From the NCBI GenBank assembly GCA_024695575.1, contig JAILHY010000153.1, positions 1 through 39,457 on the forward strand: a stretch of DNA of 39,457 nt, read 5' to 3'. Of the stretch, positions 21,331 to 32,431 are shown one piece after another (within the stretch, counting starts at the first letter, position 1; the number at the start of each line of letters is the position of its first letter). A model generated the notes under the pieces. The model saw nothing but the letters and a program-made list of their open reading frames with translations. It did not search any database and was not told the DNA's origin. The position numbers and the translations under genes are program-made. The stretch is from Lachnospiraceae bacterium. GTDB lineage: Bacteria; Bacillota; Clostridia; Lachnospirales; Lachnospiraceae.

Positions 21331-24300
21331 ATGTTGCAGCTTAAGAACAGGATAACAGCAAAAAGAATAATGACGGCAGCAGTATTTGCTGCGGTTATCA
21401 TCGGCTCGGGCATAAACGCGGAAGCAGAGACAAAGATAGGCGGAGGTTATGCTGCCAGCAGACAGCTTGAAGGAGTCGGTTACGCGGCAGAGCTTTATAA
21501 TGCCACCAACGGACTTCCTACTTCCGACGCCAACTACGTGCTTGGAACAAAGGACGGCTACGTGTGGATCGGCGGATACGCAGGGATAATCCGCTACGAC
21601 GGATCGGAGTTTACGCGTCTTGACGCATCCCAGGGTCTTACCAGCGGACGTGTTATTTTTGAAGACAGCAAGGGCCGCGTGTGGATAGGCACCAACGATA
21701 ACGGCGTTGTAGTGATAGATAAGGGTGAACAGAAGCGCTATACCCATGAGCAGGCACTTCCTTCTTCTTCCGTCCGTGCTTTTGAGGAAGATTCGGAAGG
21801 GCTCATTTATGTGGGAACCGCGAAGGGCATGTGCTATGTTGACGGATCAAACGACCTTAAGATGATCGAAGACGGCAGGATTGCGGATGCGCTTGTCATC
21901 AGGATGTCTTCGGACATGAGCGGAACCGTATACGCATGTGCCAAGGACGGTGCCGTATTCTCTCTTAAGGGTGGGAAGGTACTTGAGTATTACACTTCAG
22001 AGGAACTGGGGCTGGGACTTATCACGACCATCTATGCCGAGAAGGAAAGAAACGGCAAGGTATACTACGGAAGCCTGGACGGAACGTTGTATTACGGGGA
22101 TTTCGGCATGCCCGTTAACGGCCTAAGGAAAACCGATGTCTCTCCTATTGAGCAGATCTACTGGATCACGAGGGAATGCGGCAGGATCTGGCTTACCTCC
22201 GAAAACTACGCAGGTTATCTGGATAATAATGACGTATTCCATGTTCTTGAAGCTGTTCCCATGGACAACTCCATTGATATGGTCACCTCGGACTATCAGG
22301 GAAACCTCTGGTTTGCCTCTTCAAGACAGGGTGCAATGAAGATAGTTACCAACAATTTCCAGAACATCACGGAAATTGCGGGCTTAAGTCCCGAAACCGT
22401 AAACTCGGTATGCATACTCGGGGATTACATGTATATCGGCACGGACAAGGGAATAAGAATACTGGACGAAAACTATAAACCGATAGAGAATGAACTGACC
22501 GAATACATAGGAAACTCACGTATCAGATGCGTGGAGAAGGACAAAGAAGGAAATCTCTGGATCGCAACCTACACCGATAATCTGGGGCTTGTCTGTCTCA
22601 CAAATGACAACCGGATAGTGGGCTACACCAAAGATACTGCCTTTATAGACAATTTCGTGCGCTGCATCTTTGTAACGGATGATGATTCGGTTATCGTAGG
22701 CACGAACGGCGGCGTGGCGGTCCTTAGGGCCGGAAACGTTGTCAGAATGGTCGGTGCGGCTCAGGGCATCAAGAATACGGTATTCCTGACGGTGGCCGAA
22801 GGTGAAAACGGCGAGATTCTGGCAGGAACCGACGGTGACGGTATCTACGTGATCGAAAAGGATAACAGCATCACTCACATCGGACTGGAGCAGGGTCTTA
22901 CCAGTGAAGTGGTAATGCGCATAAAGAAAGATGAAAAGCGTGGCGTTTACTGGCTGATAACTTCCAACTCCATCCAGTACTTAAAGGATGGAGAAATCTA
23001 TTCCGTAAGTTCATTCCCTTACAACGACAACTTCGACATGTATTTCGGACCGGATGATGATGTCTGGATCCTTTCTTCTTACGGTATATTTACCGTAAAC
23101 GGAACGGACATGATCAATAACACCGTGGCGGATTACAGACTCTACACCATAGCAAACGGATTGACCAGCACTCCAACGGCCAATGCCTACAGCGCTCTCG
23201 ATGATAAGGGTAATCTTTACATTTCGGGAAGATCCGGAGTGTGTCGGGTCAACATCAATCATTACTTTGACCAGAATTCAGAGATCATACTGGGTATCAA
23301 CTCAATAACCTTTAACGGAGATGAGATAAAGGCAGACGAAACGGGGAAATACACGATCCCGGCTTCCGACGGCCGTATTCAGATCAAGCCTGCGATACTT
23401 GACTTCTCATTGTCCAATCCCACCATCAGGATCTACCTTGAGGGTACGAAGGATCTGGGAATCACGGCTCCACAGAGTGATGTGGTGGCATTAGAGTATA
23501 CGGGACTTGAATACGGTAATTACAAGCTTCACGTTCAGGTGCTTGACAGAAGTAAGACCGAGGTTCTTCAGGATCAGATCTTTGATATAATGAAACAGCC
23601 AAGACTTACGGAACTTTTGGCGGTGCGTATCCTTATAATCGCGCTTATCGCCGCTACCGTGGGCCTCATCGTTTGGCGTGTAATGACGGGAACCATCATC
23701 CGCAGGCAGTATGTGGAGATCCAGCAGGCAAAAGAAGAAGCAGAACGCGCCAATTCAGCAAAATCCCGCTTCCTGGCAAATATGTCCCATGAGATAAGAA
23801 CGCCTATCAATACCATCATGGGCATGGATGAAATGATACTTCGTGAAGACACGGCAGGGGTTCCCAAGCCCTACTTTATGTCGGTCATCAACTATGCTCT
23901 CGATATAAGGCGTGCATCCGAGTCACTCCTTGGCTTGATCAATGACCTGCTTGACATGTCAAAGATCGAATCCGGCAAGATGCATCTGGTTGAGCAGGAC
24001 TACAGCTCCGCAGAACTTTTCAGGTCTATCATAACCATGATAAGAGTCCGCAGTAATCAGAAGGATCTGACTTTCGATGTGGACATAGACGAAGATCTCC
24101 CGAGGCTTATGTACGGTGATGCGGGCAAGATCAAGCAGGTAATCTTAAACCTTCTTACCAATGCGGTTAAGTACACGGATATGGGCGGTTTCACCCTTAC
24201 GGTTTCCGTGGAAGAGATAAAGGACGATGTCTGCAGCCTTAAGGTTTCGGTCCGTGATACCGGAATAGGCGTAAAAGAAGAAGATCTTGATAAACTCTTT

Positions 24301-25545
24301 ACAGCCTATGAGCGACTTGATGAGCAGAAGAACAGTGCGATTCAGGGAACCGGACTGGGACTGGATATTTCAAGGCGTTTTGCAGAGATGATGAACGGAC
24401 GTCTCTGGTGTGAATCCGTATACGGCGAAGGCTCCGAGTTTATTTTTACCTTTACACAGAAGGTTGTGGATCCGGTGGGAATAGGTTTATTCTCCGAGGA
24501 AAGCGACGACGGACACAAGGGACCTTATGTGCCTGAATTCATAGCTCCGGACGCGGAGGTTCTGGTGGTGGACGATAATCCCATGAACCTGACGGTCATC
24601 AAGGGACTGTTAAAGGCAACCAAAGTATTCGTTACAACGGCAGCAAGCGGCGAAGAGTGTCTGGAGAAGCTTAAATACGGAACCTTCGATGTGGTTCTTT
24701 TGGACCATATGATGCCCGGAATGGACGGTATTGAAACCTGCGAGAGAATAAGGGAGAAACATCCCGATCTTCCGGTATATGCGCTTACAGCCAATGCAAC
24801 GGCCGGCGGAGAAGACTTTTACAAATCAAAGGGCTTTACCGGTTATCTTGCTAAGCCCATAGACAGCAAGGCTCTTGAATGCGCTATCATGAAGCATCTT
24901 CCCGAAGATATCATGATGAAGCCGTCCGAGAGTGATGTTGAGATAGAGCCCGAAACCATCCCTGAGGACATGATGTGGGTCAACGAGGTAGAGGGTATCT
25001 CCACCGAGGACGGAATAAAGGCTTCCGGCGGTATCACAACATTTATTCACAGTCTCAAGGATTTCTATGATACAATAGAACATAATGCACAGGTTATTGA
25101 AGATGCTTACAATGCAGGGGACATAAGGCTTTACACCGTCAAGGTGCACGCGCTTAAGACATCAGCAAGGATCGTCGGTGCGGGAGAATTATCCGTTCTT
25201 GCCGAGAAACTCGAAGAAGCGGGCAAGAAAGAGGATATGAACTTTATCAAAGCCAATACAGAGAAGCTCATGACGGATTTCAGGGCTTATAAAGAGAAAC
25301 TTTCGAAGCTTGGTGACGGAGATAACGATCAGGATAAAGCACCGATCCCCGAAAGTGAACTGAATGAAGCATACGAAGCTCTGAAGGAAGTCATTCCCCA
25401 GATGGACTACGATTCGGTAGAGATGATCATCGATCAGGTCAAGGCATACAGGCTGCCTGAAGAGGATGCTTTAAAGTTTACCGAGCTTGAAAAGGGGTTA
25501 AAGGCTTTCGAGTGGGACAAACTTGAGGAAATGTTCTGCAAATAA
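21331..25545 (+). CDS. Propeller-type hybrid sensor histidine kinase with REC and HPt
   Basis: A 1404-residue sensor. An N-terminal signal/anchor (about 10-30) leads to an extracellular seven-bladed-type propeller made of two-component-regulator repeats ([41 protein letters not shown] and others, up to about 640). A Y_Y_Y-like beta domain (about 650-755) and a membrane segment (about 762-784) follow. Inside are the histidine kinase (phospho-His820 in [12 protein letters not shown] boxes [21 protein letters not shown]), a receiver (Asp1081, phospho-Asp1125 in [11 protein letters not shown]) and an HPt domain (His1273 in VHALKTSAR). This resembles the hybrid sensors of Bacteroidetes that detect glycans, but lacks their fused AraC DNA-binding output. 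The ligand is unknown. AGGAGA overlaps the previous stop. Confidence 0.92.
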   Translation: MLQLKNRITAKRIMTAAVFAAVIIGSGINAEAETKIGGGYAASRQLEGVGYAAELYNATNGLPTSDANYVLGTKDGYVWIGGYAGIIRYDGSEFTRLDASQGLTSGRVIFEDSKGRVWIGTNDNGVVVIDKGEQKRYTHEQALPSSSVRAFEEDSEGLIYVGTAKGMCYVDGSNDLKMIEDGRIADALVIRMSSDMSGTVYACAKDGAVFSLKGGKVLEYYTSEELGLGLITTIYAEKERNGKVYYGSLDGTLYYGDFGMPVNGLRKTDVSPIEQIYWITRECGRIWLTSENYAGYLDNNDVFHVLEAVPMDNSIDMVTSDYQGNLWFASSRQGAMKIVTNNFQNITEIAGLSPETVNSVCILGDYMYIGTDKGIRILDENYKPIENELTEYIGNSRIRCVEKDKEGNLWIATYTDNLGLVCLTNDNRIVGYTKDTAFIDNFVRCIFVTDDDSVIVGTNGGVAVLRAGNVVRMVGAAQGIKNTVFLTVAEGENGEILAGTDGDGIYVIEKDNSITHIGLEQGLTSEVVMRIKKDEKRGVYWLITSNSIQYLKDGEIYSVSSFPYNDNFDMYFGPDDDVWILSSYGIFTVNGTDMINNTVADYRLYTIANGLTSTPTANAYSALDDKGNLYISGRSGVCRVNINHYFDQNSEIILGINSITFNGDEIKADETGKYTIPASDGRIQIKPAILDFSLSNPTIRIYLEGTKDLGITAPQSDVVALEYTGLEYGNYKLHVQVLDRSKTEVLQDQIFDIMKQPRLTELLAVRILIIALIAATVGLIVWRVMTGTIIRRQYVEIQQAKEEAERANSAKSRFLANMSHEIRTPINTIMGMDEMILREDTAGVPKPYFMSVINYALDIRRASESLLGLINDLLDMSKIESGKMHLVEQDYSSAELFRSIITMIRVRSNQKDLTFDVDIDEDLPRLMYGDAGKIKQVILNLLTNAVKYTDMGGFTLTVSVEEIKDDVCSLKVSVRDTGIGVKEEDLDKLFTAYERLDEQKNSAIQGTGLGLDISRRFAEMMNGRLWCESVYGEGSEFIFTFTQKVVDPVGIGLFSEESDDGHKGPYVPEFIAPDAEVLVVDDNPMNLTVIKGLLKATKVFVTTAASGEECLEKLKYGTFDVVLLDHMMPGMDGIETCERIREKHPDLPVYALTANATAGGEDFYKSKGFTGYLAKPIDSKALECAIMKHLPEDIMMKPSESDVEIEPETIPEDMMWVNEVEGISTEDGIKASGGITTFIHSLKDFYDTIEHNAQVIEDAYNAGDIRLYTVKVHALKTSARIVGAGELSVLAEKLEEAGKKEDMNFIKANTEKLMTDFRAYKEKLSKLGDGDNDQDKAPIPESELNEAYEALKEVIPQMDYDSVEMIIDQVKAYRLPEEDALKFTELEKGLKAFEWDKLEEMFCK

Positions 25546-25563
25546 GGGTGTTAAGGAGTGGGT

Positions 25564-26319
25564 ATGGCAAACAAAGTGATGGTAATAGGGGAAAAAGAAA
25601 CATTTCTCATAAGGGTTCTTTTGAAAAAGATAAAGGATTCGGGCTTCACCTGCGAGTTTGTGGAGTGGACCGTCGATGCCATTAATGCAAAGTGGGCAGG
25701 CACAAGTCTGGTTACGCTTTACATGGACGAGGGCAGATTTCCAAGTGACAAGACTGTCAGATTCCTTATTGACAAGCTGTCGGAGGAAGACAAGCATATC
25801 ATTCCAATAGGTGAGGCGCAGGATATTAAGGGCCTTATCGACAGGATCCCGGGCAACGTGGTTTACAAGACCTTTACGCGCCCTTTGGATAACGAGGCTT
25901 ATATAGCGGCGGTTCATGAGCTTTTTGCCAAGGTTGAGGCCGGTGAATTCCGAAAGCGCATCTTAATTGTTGACGATGACACCAATTATCTCGGAATGGT
26001 TCGTGAGTGGCTTAAGGAGCATTATAAGGTTTCCATGGCAAACTCCGGACTTCAGGCCATCAAGTGGCTTGGGAAGAACAAGGCGGATCTCATTCTTCTT
26101 GATCATGAGATGCCGGTTACGACAGGCCCGCAGGTGCTTGAGATGCTTCGGAGCGATCACGAGACCAAGGATATTCCCGTTATGTTCCTTACGGGAAAGA
26201 GTGACAAAGAAAGCGTTATGGCGGTAGTTGCTCTTAAACCGGAGGGCTATTTCCTAAAGACCATCGGCAAGGAAGAACTTTTGGAGAAACTTCACGAATA
26301 TTTCATGCTCCATAAATAA
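25564..26319 (+). CDS. Double receiver response regulator without output domain
   Basis: A 251-residue protein. The N-terminal half (residues 1 to about 125) has a receiver-like pattern (KVMVIGEKETFLIRVLLKKI) but no clear acidic pocket or conserved phospho-Asp, so it looks like a pseudo-receiver. The C-terminal half is a complete receiver: Asp137-Asp138 in VDDDTN, phospho-Asp180 in LLDHEMP, Thr in FLTGKSD, and a Lys near YFLKTIGK. No DNA-binding or enzymatic domain follows. It may be the terminal acceptor of the relay begun by the upstream hybrid kinase, acting by protein contact. ATG 25564 is preferred over GTG 25558 because AAGGAG (25553-25558) sits 5 bases before it. Confidence 0.85.
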   Translation: MANKVMVIGEKETFLIRVLLKKIKDSGFTCEFVEWTVDAINAKWAGTSLVTLYMDEGRFPSDKTVRFLIDKLSEEDKHIIPIGEAQDIKGLIDRIPGNVVYKTFTRPLDNEAYIAAVHELFAKVEAGEFRKRILIVDDDTNYLGMVREWLKEHYKVSMANSGLQAIKWLGKNKADLILLDHEMPVTTGPQVLEMLRSDHETKDIPVMFLTGKSDKESVMAVVALKPEGYFLKTIGKEELLEKLHEYFMLHK

Positions 26320-26355
26320 TCGCACCGGCGTATTTCTGCCGGAGAGTAGATTCAA

Positions 26356-28746
26356 ATGGTTGAGTTAATCAGAGCCCATCAACTGAATATAATGCTTGGA
26401 CTGGGCAGTATGTGTGCCATCACTGCTCTGTTTGCAGCGCTCATGGGCAATGAGAGCAAACGGCGCAGATTCTCGCTGATGCTCATGGAGGCTTACGCGG
26501 CGATCCTTCTTTTTGCGGACAGGTTTGCTTATATATACCGCGGAGATACGAGCACCACGGGATTCTACATGGTCAGGATATGCAATTTCATTGTGTATCT
26601 TATGACCCTAGAACTGCTCCGCGCTTTTAACCTCTATATGGCTGATCTTTTAAGGTCAGGCGGTAAGCTTTCCGTTCTTCCGAAACGCATTAAAGCAGTC
26701 GAGATACTGGTCACCATCGGCGAGCTCATTCTGGTGATTTCCCAGTTTACGGGACTTTATTACACATTTGATGAAAACAATCTTTATCAGAGATCTGACC
26801 TCTTCGTGCTTTGCTACGTTTTTCCGCTCATTGCCTCTCTTATGCAGATTACATTGATCGTCCAGTACCAAAAGGTCATAAGCGGACTTGCTTTCTGGTC
26901 AATGCTTCTTTTTGCCGGGGCGCCCATCGTGGCATCCATCGTACAGATTTTCTTTTACGGTATTTCCATTACCAACGTGACTACCGTTGGAATGGCCATT
27001 CTTCTTTTCCTGTTTGCTCTCATAGATATGAACGCTACGGTAAAGCGGGCCAACGATATCACCATCAATTATCTGAAAGAAGAACAGGCGGCTGCCCAGC
27101 GACTTTTTGATCAGACAGCCAAGGCACTGGTTTCGTCTATCGATGCCAAGGACAGACATGCTCAGGGACATTCGACCCGTGTGGCGGAATACGCAAGGAA
27201 GCTTGCGGAGCTTAAGGGACTTAGCCAGGAAGATTGCGACAAGGTATATTATGCCGGACTCTTACATGATGTAGGCAAGGTTGGTATTCACGAGGGTATC
27301 ATTACAAAGAAGGGAAAACTCACGAGCGAGGAGTATGCGCTGGTCAAGCAGCATTCCGCACTCGGCGCCGAGATCCTTTCGAGTATAACCGAATTTCCGC
27401 ATCTGAGCGTTGTGGCCCGTTACCATCATGAACGCTATGACGGTACAGGATACCCCGAAGGACTTAAAGGGAAGGAAATTCCTGAGTTTGCAAGGATAGT
27501 AGCTGTTGCGGATGCCTATGATGCCATGACTTCAAGCAGGAGTTTCCGCGAAGCTATGCCCCAGCAGCATGTTCGCGAAGAGATCATCAAAGGCGCCGGA
27601 ACGCAGTTTGATCCTGAATATGCCAGATACATGCAGCACCTCATTGATCTGGATGCCGAATTTACCATGCGTGAGCAGGTTGAGGCCAAGGAACTTACGG
27701 ATCAGAGCGAGCTTTCGTGTGAAGAGTACAGAGGAACGGTTTCGGCCGGAGTTCTCATAAGTACATCAATCTCGAAACTTCATATCCGTTCTGTTTCCAC
27801 TGCGGGTGAAGGTGAAATAAAGGGAATTCCTACCCTGATTCTTTTTGATTCGCTGGATGGTTGCGTGCATACGGAGGAACAGGTCATTGCCGCTTTCAAT
27901 TACCTTGAATACGGTGAAGTCTGGCTTGACGGACATACGGTTGCGACTTCGGCACGGAATATCAAGGTGGAAACCAGGGAATACGATTCTTCTTCCGTTG
28001 CAGAAGAAACTTCAGCCGGCAGGATATACGAGATGGAATTCGTCAAGTACGAAGATCATGCGCTTATCACAATAGATGACGGGCGCAGGGTACACAGGGT
28101 CATCGTTGCCCTTCCGGACAGTTCCAGATTTGTTTACGCCGCGCTTACGGGAGAGAACTGCGATATAAAGGATATAAGGCTTGAACAGACGGAGCGTGAG
28201 ATAGGCGAGGGTTACATTCCGAGGATCGCCGAAAAAGTAAGTTATATCGACCGTATGGAAGGTGATGTGCCTAATGTTCAGGTGGACGGCTATCGTAGCG
28301 CATGCACCGAAGGAATCCGCATAGACGGCGAGATGGAGGTTACGTTCCATACCATGAGTCTTCCTACCGCTAGCCTTCTTTGGCATTGTCCCTTTGTTGT
28401 TCTTTTCTATTCGGAGAACGGTCAGGTGAACGGCCCCGGATACAGAGAGTTTGCACTGATACGTTTTGACGGAGAGAACTGGGAATCCGACAGCCAAGTA
28501 AAGAATCAGATCCACACCGACAAGGATCGTAACTTCATGGGCTGGGATGAGTGGAAGGCCGTTAACAAGCGGGGCATGGAGTGCAAGGTCAACTTTGACA
28601 GAAGCGGAAACAAGCTTATTACAACCACGGAAAACTTTGGTATATACATAAGAGCGATCACCACGTTTCCTGAAGGAAATCAGGAGGTTTACCTGTCACT
28701 TTCGGGAGATCAGGTGGCTCTCACGGATATAAGGATAGTTCGTTAA
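26356..28746 (+). CDS. Membrane HD-GYP protein with large unassigned C-terminal region
   Basis: A 796-residue protein. About seven membrane segments occupy residues 8-235, followed by a short helix and the HD-GYP domain at about 255-445. The domain has His304-Asp305 in LLHDVGKVG, His357-His358 in HHERYDG, and GYP at 365-367. Cyclic di-GMP hydrolysis is the likely activity. Residues from about 455 to 796 form a cytoplasmic, beta-rich region (ISKLHIRSVSTAGEGEIKG, KVETREYDSSS, NFGIYIRAITTFPEG, VALTDIRIV) that I cannot assign to any family. It contains what look like two similar jelly-roll-like halves, an impression from strand spacing only. GGAGAG precedes the ATG. It closes the signalling run. 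Confidence 0.85.
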   Translation: MVELIRAHQLNIMLGLGSMCAITALFAALMGNESKRRRFSLMLMEAYAAILLFADRFAYIYRGDTSTTGFYMVRICNFIVYLMTLELLRAFNLYMADLLRSGGKLSVLPKRIKAVEILVTIGELILVISQFTGLYYTFDENNLYQRSDLFVLCYVFPLIASLMQITLIVQYQKVISGLAFWSMLLFAGAPIVASIVQIFFYGISITNVTTVGMAILLFLFALIDMNATVKRANDITINYLKEEQAAAQRLFDQTAKALVSSIDAKDRHAQGHSTRVAEYARKLAELKGLSQEDCDKVYYAGLLHDVGKVGIHEGIITKKGKLTSEEYALVKQHSALGAEILSSITEFPHLSVVARYHHERYDGTGYPEGLKGKEIPEFARIVAVADAYDAMTSSRSFREAMPQQHVREEIIKGAGTQFDPEYARYMQHLIDLDAEFTMREQVEAKELTDQSELSCEEYRGTVSAGVLISTSISKLHIRSVSTAGEGEIKGIPTLILFDSLDGCVHTEEQVIAAFNYLEYGEVWLDGHTVATSARNIKVETREYDSSSVAEETSAGRIYEMEFVKYEDHALITIDDGRRVHRVIVALPDSSRFVYAALTGENCDIKDIRLEQTEREIGEGYIPRIAEKVSYIDRMEGDVPNVQVDGYRSACTEGIRIDGEMEVTFHTMSLPTASLLWHCPFVVLFYSENGQVNGPGYREFALIRFDGENWESDSQVKNQIHTDKDRNFMGWDEWKAVNKRGMECKVNFDRSGNKLITTTENFGIYIRAITTFPEGNQEVYLSLSGDQVALTDIRIVR

Positions 28747-28825
28747 AGTTTAATATTTTGTTCTCTTGTGGATTGTTTCCCTGTAGATTAGTATAGAAAT
28801 ACGTTCATAAGAGGATTTTTTCAGC

Positions 28826-30817
28826 ATGGATTTCAAGTTACATTCCGAATATGCGCCTACCGGCGATCAGCCACAGGCTATAAAAGAACTTGTAGAGGGT
28901 TTCAAACAGGGCAACCAGTTTGAGACCCTTCTTGGCGTGACGGGATCAGGTAAGACCTTTACCATGGCCAACGTCATAGCCGAGCTTAACAAGCCTACCC
29001 TCATCATTAGTCACAACAAGACTCTTGCCGGCCAGCTCTATTCGGAGATGAAGGAATTCTTTCCGGAGAACGCTGTGGAGTATTTTGTATCCTATTACGA
29101 TTACTATCAGCCCGAGGCTTATATTCCCCAGTCTGACACCTATATAGAGAAGGATTCGTCCATCAACGACGAGATCGACAGACTGAGGCTTTCTGCCACC
29201 GCATCCCTCACGGAACGTAAGGATGTTATTGTGGTAGCTTCGGTTTCCTGCATTTACGGTCTGGGTTCACCCAAGGAGTTCAAGGCTCTATCTTTGTCAT
29301 TAAGGCGCGGACAGCAGATTGACAGGGATGATGTGATACGGGGACTTATTAACATTCAGTATACCCGCAATGAAATGGTATTATCACGTAACAACTTCAG
29401 GGTACACGGCGATGTGCTGGAGGTTGTTCCTTCTACCTCGTTCCACGGGGTGGATTATATGGTCAGGATCGAATTCTTCGGGGATGAGATCGACAGGATC
29501 ACGGAACTTGATGCGCTTACGGGTAAGGTTATCCGCACTCCGGAGCATATCATGCTTTTCCCTGCGTCCCATTATGTTGTGGAGCAGGATACTCTTGTCA
29601 GGGCCTGCAACGCCATCGAAGAGGAATTACACGAGCGGATTAAATTCTTTAAATCCGAGGACAAGCTCATTGAGGCGCAGCGAATAGCGGAGCGCACCAA
29701 CTTTGACGTGGAGATGCTAAGAGAGACCGGAATCTGTTCCGGAATCGAGAACTATTCAAGGCATCTTGCGGGCACGGCTCCCGGGGAACCGCCCAAGTGT
29801 CTGCTGGATTACTTTGACGATGATTTTCTCATTATCGTGGATGAGTCACATATTACGCTTCCGCAGGTTCGGGGCATGTATGCGGGGGACAGATCCCGTA
29901 AGACTACACTGGTGGACTATGGCTTCAGACTGCCTTCCGCCCTTGACAACAGGCCCCTTAACTTTACGGAGTTTGAGTCCCGCATCGATCAGATGATGTT
30001 TGTATCCGCTACACCCGGAGATTATGAAGCGGATCACGAACTCATGCGTACAGAGCAGATCATAAGGCCTACGGGACTTCTTGATCCGCCGATAGATGTA
30101 CGTCCCGTTACGGGGCAGGTGGATGATCTTGTGGGTGAGATCAGGCGAACCACCGACAAGGGAGGCAAGGTCCTTGTTACCACCCTTACCAAGAAGATGG
30201 CTGAGGATCTTACAGGATATCTTTCGGAAATAGGTATCCGTGTTCAGTACCTTCATTCCGATATTGACACGCTGGAACGAAGTAAGATAATCAGAGATAT
30301 GCGTCTTGACAAGTTTGACGTGCTGGTAGGTATCAACCTTTTGAGAGAGGGTCTGGATATTCCCGAGATCGCTCTTGTTGCAATTCTTGATGCAGACAAG
30401 GAAGGATTCTTAAGATCCGCCACGTCTTTGATCCAGACCGTCGGTCGTGCGGCCCGTAACTCGGAGGGCCACGTGGTGATGTATGCAGACACCGTTACCG
30501 AATCCATGCAAATCTGTATCGATGAGACCAAGCGTCGTCGTACGATACAGGAGCAGTACAACAAGGAACACGGGATCACGCCCACCACCATCAAGAAGGC
30601 GGTCCGCGACATTATTACTATTTCGGGCAAGGCCGAGTCTTTAAGAGAGATTAAGGTTGATGCCGAGTCCATGAGCAGGGCTGAACTTGAAAAAGAAGCG
30701 GCCAGTCTCGAAAAGAAGATGAAGAAAGCGGCAGCAGAGCTTAACTTTGAAGAGGCCATCGCTCTTCGCGACAGGCTTGCCGAAGTGCGCCAGGAACTGC
30801 TGACTTATGATGACTGA
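28826..30817 (+). CDS. uvrB: Excinuclease ABC subunit B
   Basis: Full-length UvrB of 663 residues, the damage-verifying helicase-like subunit of nucleotide excision repair. Walker A is GVTGSGKT (37-44, Lys43). The beta-hairpin that probes DNA is [20 protein letters not shown], with [11 protein letters not shown] after it. Helicase motifs [23 protein letters not shown] and QTVGRAARN are present. The C-terminal UVR domain ([22 protein letters not shown]) contacts UvrC. AAGAGGA lies 11 bases before the ATG. A TATAGA at 28792-28797 may be its -10. I could not find a convincing LexA site in the 79-base gap. It is followed after 21 bases by a membrane protein gene and then uvrA. Confidence 0.97.
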   Translation: MDFKLHSEYAPTGDQPQAIKELVEGFKQGNQFETLLGVTGSGKTFTMANVIAELNKPTLIISHNKTLAGQLYSEMKEFFPENAVEYFVSYYDYYQPEAYIPQSDTYIEKDSSINDEIDRLRLSATASLTERKDVIVVASVSCIYGLGSPKEFKALSLSLRRGQQIDRDDVIRGLINIQYTRNEMVLSRNNFRVHGDVLEVVPSTSFHGVDYMVRIEFFGDEIDRITELDALTGKVIRTPEHIMLFPASHYVVEQDTLVRACNAIEEELHERIKFFKSEDKLIEAQRIAERTNFDVEMLRETGICSGIENYSRHLAGTAPGEPPKCLLDYFDDDFLIIVDESHITLPQVRGMYAGDRSRKTTLVDYGFRLPSALDNRPLNFTEFESRIDQMMFVSATPGDYEADHELMRTEQIIRPTGLLDPPIDVRPVTGQVDDLVGEIRRTTDKGGKVLVTTLTKKMAEDLTGYLSEIGIRVQYLHSDIDTLERSKIIRDMRLDKFDVLVGINLLREGLDIPEIALVAILDADKEGFLRSATSLIQTVGRAARNSEGHVVMYADTVTESMQICIDETKRRRTIQEQYNKEHGITPTTIKKAVRDIITISGKAESLREIKVDAESMSRAELEKEAASLEKKMKKAAAELNFEEAIALRDRLAEVRQELLTYDD

Positions 30818-30838
30818 TAACCGGACAGAAAGAATGTA

Positions 30839-32431
30839 ATGAAGGCAATAACGAACAGAAAAGGCGGAAAGTTAAACCGGCAATATGTTAAATATCTTGT
30901 TGCATCGATTTGCTTCAGCCTTGTATTCATTGTACTTTTACTGATTGGCAACGTAATATTTGACTGCGATACAATGCCTTCTTTGGCTACGATCAAGTCT
31001 TACCGGAAGGCATTTTATTCTTCGCCGGTACTGTTTGCGGGTATCGTGGCATTGTTGTTTTTCCTGCTTGTTTTCCTTGATAAACATACCGTCGGGAGCA
31101 GAAGGCTTATTCCCGATGCTCTGCGTAAATCCTTTGTACCTGCAGTTCTTTTGATGGTATGCTACGGGATTGTTTTTATTTCGTACTATCCCGGGACCTG
31201 GTGCTACGACATGATCCAGCAGAACAGGATGATCGCGGGAGTTGAGGAACTTACAGGGCATCATCCTTTACTTCATACATATCTGTGGGGACTTTGCAGG
31301 TGGATCGAAGGGATTACGGGAGGATTTGCCAAAGGTATAGCTGTTTACAGTATCCTGCAGATAATTGCCTTTTCTTTTGCACTCGGAAGAGTTGTAGTAT
31401 GCGCAGATAAGGTACTTAGGAACGATTTTGTTACGGTTCTTACCCTTTTCTTTTTCCTGCTTAATCCGACATTTGCACTGTTTTCCTTTTCTCCTACCAA
31501 GGATGTGTGGTGCACGGTTTTCTTTGTGCTGGCACTTTCATTCATATGCGAAGGGAAAAGAATCCCTTATGTGGTCATCACATTGTTACTTGCCTGCATG
31601 TTCAGGAACAATATGATCTATGCTCTTGTGCCTGTTGCGGTGATACTGTTCATTACTGTAGCAGGGGATAGGAAGCGGATCGTGATCACATCGGTATCGG
31701 TTCTGGCAGGCTTGATGCTTACAAATGCATTCTTTTTCGGAGTGCTCGGAATTCCTAAATCCGATGCCAAAGAAATGTTAAGCGTTCCCATCCAGCAGAT
31801 AGGACGTGCGTACAGCGAACACGGCGATTCCTTCACGGCGGAAGAAAGAGAATTGGTTGACAGATATATAGGTTTGGATATAGTCGGGAAATATAACCCG
31901 CGTATCTCAGACCCCTTGAAGACGACATTTAACAATGACGGGTTCAAGCGGGACAAGGCAGGATTTATCAGACTGTGGGCAGGGCTCGGAGTTAAATATC
32001 CCGGCACATACGTGACAGCTTATCTTTCCCAGTACAGCCCCTACTGGTATGTGCGCGCCAAGTCCTATGAGCCATATACATCATCTCCTTATGTGGAAGA
32101 TTTTATTTTTGAGGACCCGTATTACTCCTTTGAAAGAGCGGGCTTGCTGGATCCGGTGTACAATCTGTTTCATCGGATAGCACAGGGCAGCAGTTTTATA
32201 CTGTTTTCAAGAGGGCTTCCATTTTGGATCTGCCTTACCGCATTGTTCATGTCAATATTATTAAAAAGAAAAACGGGAACAGCCATCGCGCTTGTTTGTC
32301 TGTTTTATATGCTGACTTTGTTCCTGGGACCCATATGTCTTGCAAGGTACACGTTACCTGTGCTGGCTGCGGCTCCGTTAATGGCATTGTCGGTGATCAA
32401 GAGGAATCATAATGGAACAGAAGATACTTAA
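30839..32431 (+). CDS. Polytopic membrane protein, DUF6020/GT-C-like
   Basis: A 530-residue protein with about eleven or twelve membrane segments (nine in the first 300 residues, three after residue 460) and a hydrophilic loop at about 310-455. [17 protein letters not shown] and the following [12 protein letters not shown] resemble the first extracellular loop of DUF6020 and GT-C-type glycosyltransferase families, where an Asp early in the protein is catalytic. The resemblance is from memory and not certain. Enzyme activity, donor and acceptor are unknown; assembly of a surface polymer is a guess. The ribosome site is weak. It lies between uvrB and uvrA and overlaps uvrA by 20 bases, so it is co-transcribed with repair genes without an obvious shared function. 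Confidence 0.65.
   Translation: MKAITNRKGGKLNRQYVKYLVASICFSLVFIVLLLIGNVIFDCDTMPSLATIKSYRKAFYSSPVLFAGIVALLFFLLVFLDKHTVGSRRLIPDALRKSFVPAVLLMVCYGIVFISYYPGTWCYDMIQQNRMIAGVEELTGHHPLLHTYLWGLCRWIEGITGGFAKGIAVYSILQIIAFSFALGRVVVCADKVLRNDFVTVLTLFFFLLNPTFALFSFSPTKDVWCTVFFVLALSFICEGKRIPYVVITLLLACMFRNNMIYALVPVAVILFITVAGDRKRIVITSVSVLAGLMLTNAFFFGVLGIPKSDAKEMLSVPIQQIGRAYSEHGDSFTAEERELVDRYIGLDIVGKYNPRISDPLKTTFNNDGFKRDKAGFIRLWAGLGVKYPGTYVTAYLSQYSPYWYVRAKSYEPYTSSPYVEDFIFEDPYYSFERAGLLDPVYNLFHRIAQGSSFILFSRGLPFWICLTALFMSILLKRKTGTAIALVCLFYMLTLFLGPICLARYTLPVLAAAPLMALSVIKRNHNGTEDT

Noticed and set aside
28793-28809. GAAATACGTTC-like dyad before uvrB as a LexA (SOS) box
   Set aside because: The arms do not match GAAC-N4-GTTC in sequence or spacing (11 rather than 12 bases, left arm GAAA), so an SOS site cannot be supported.
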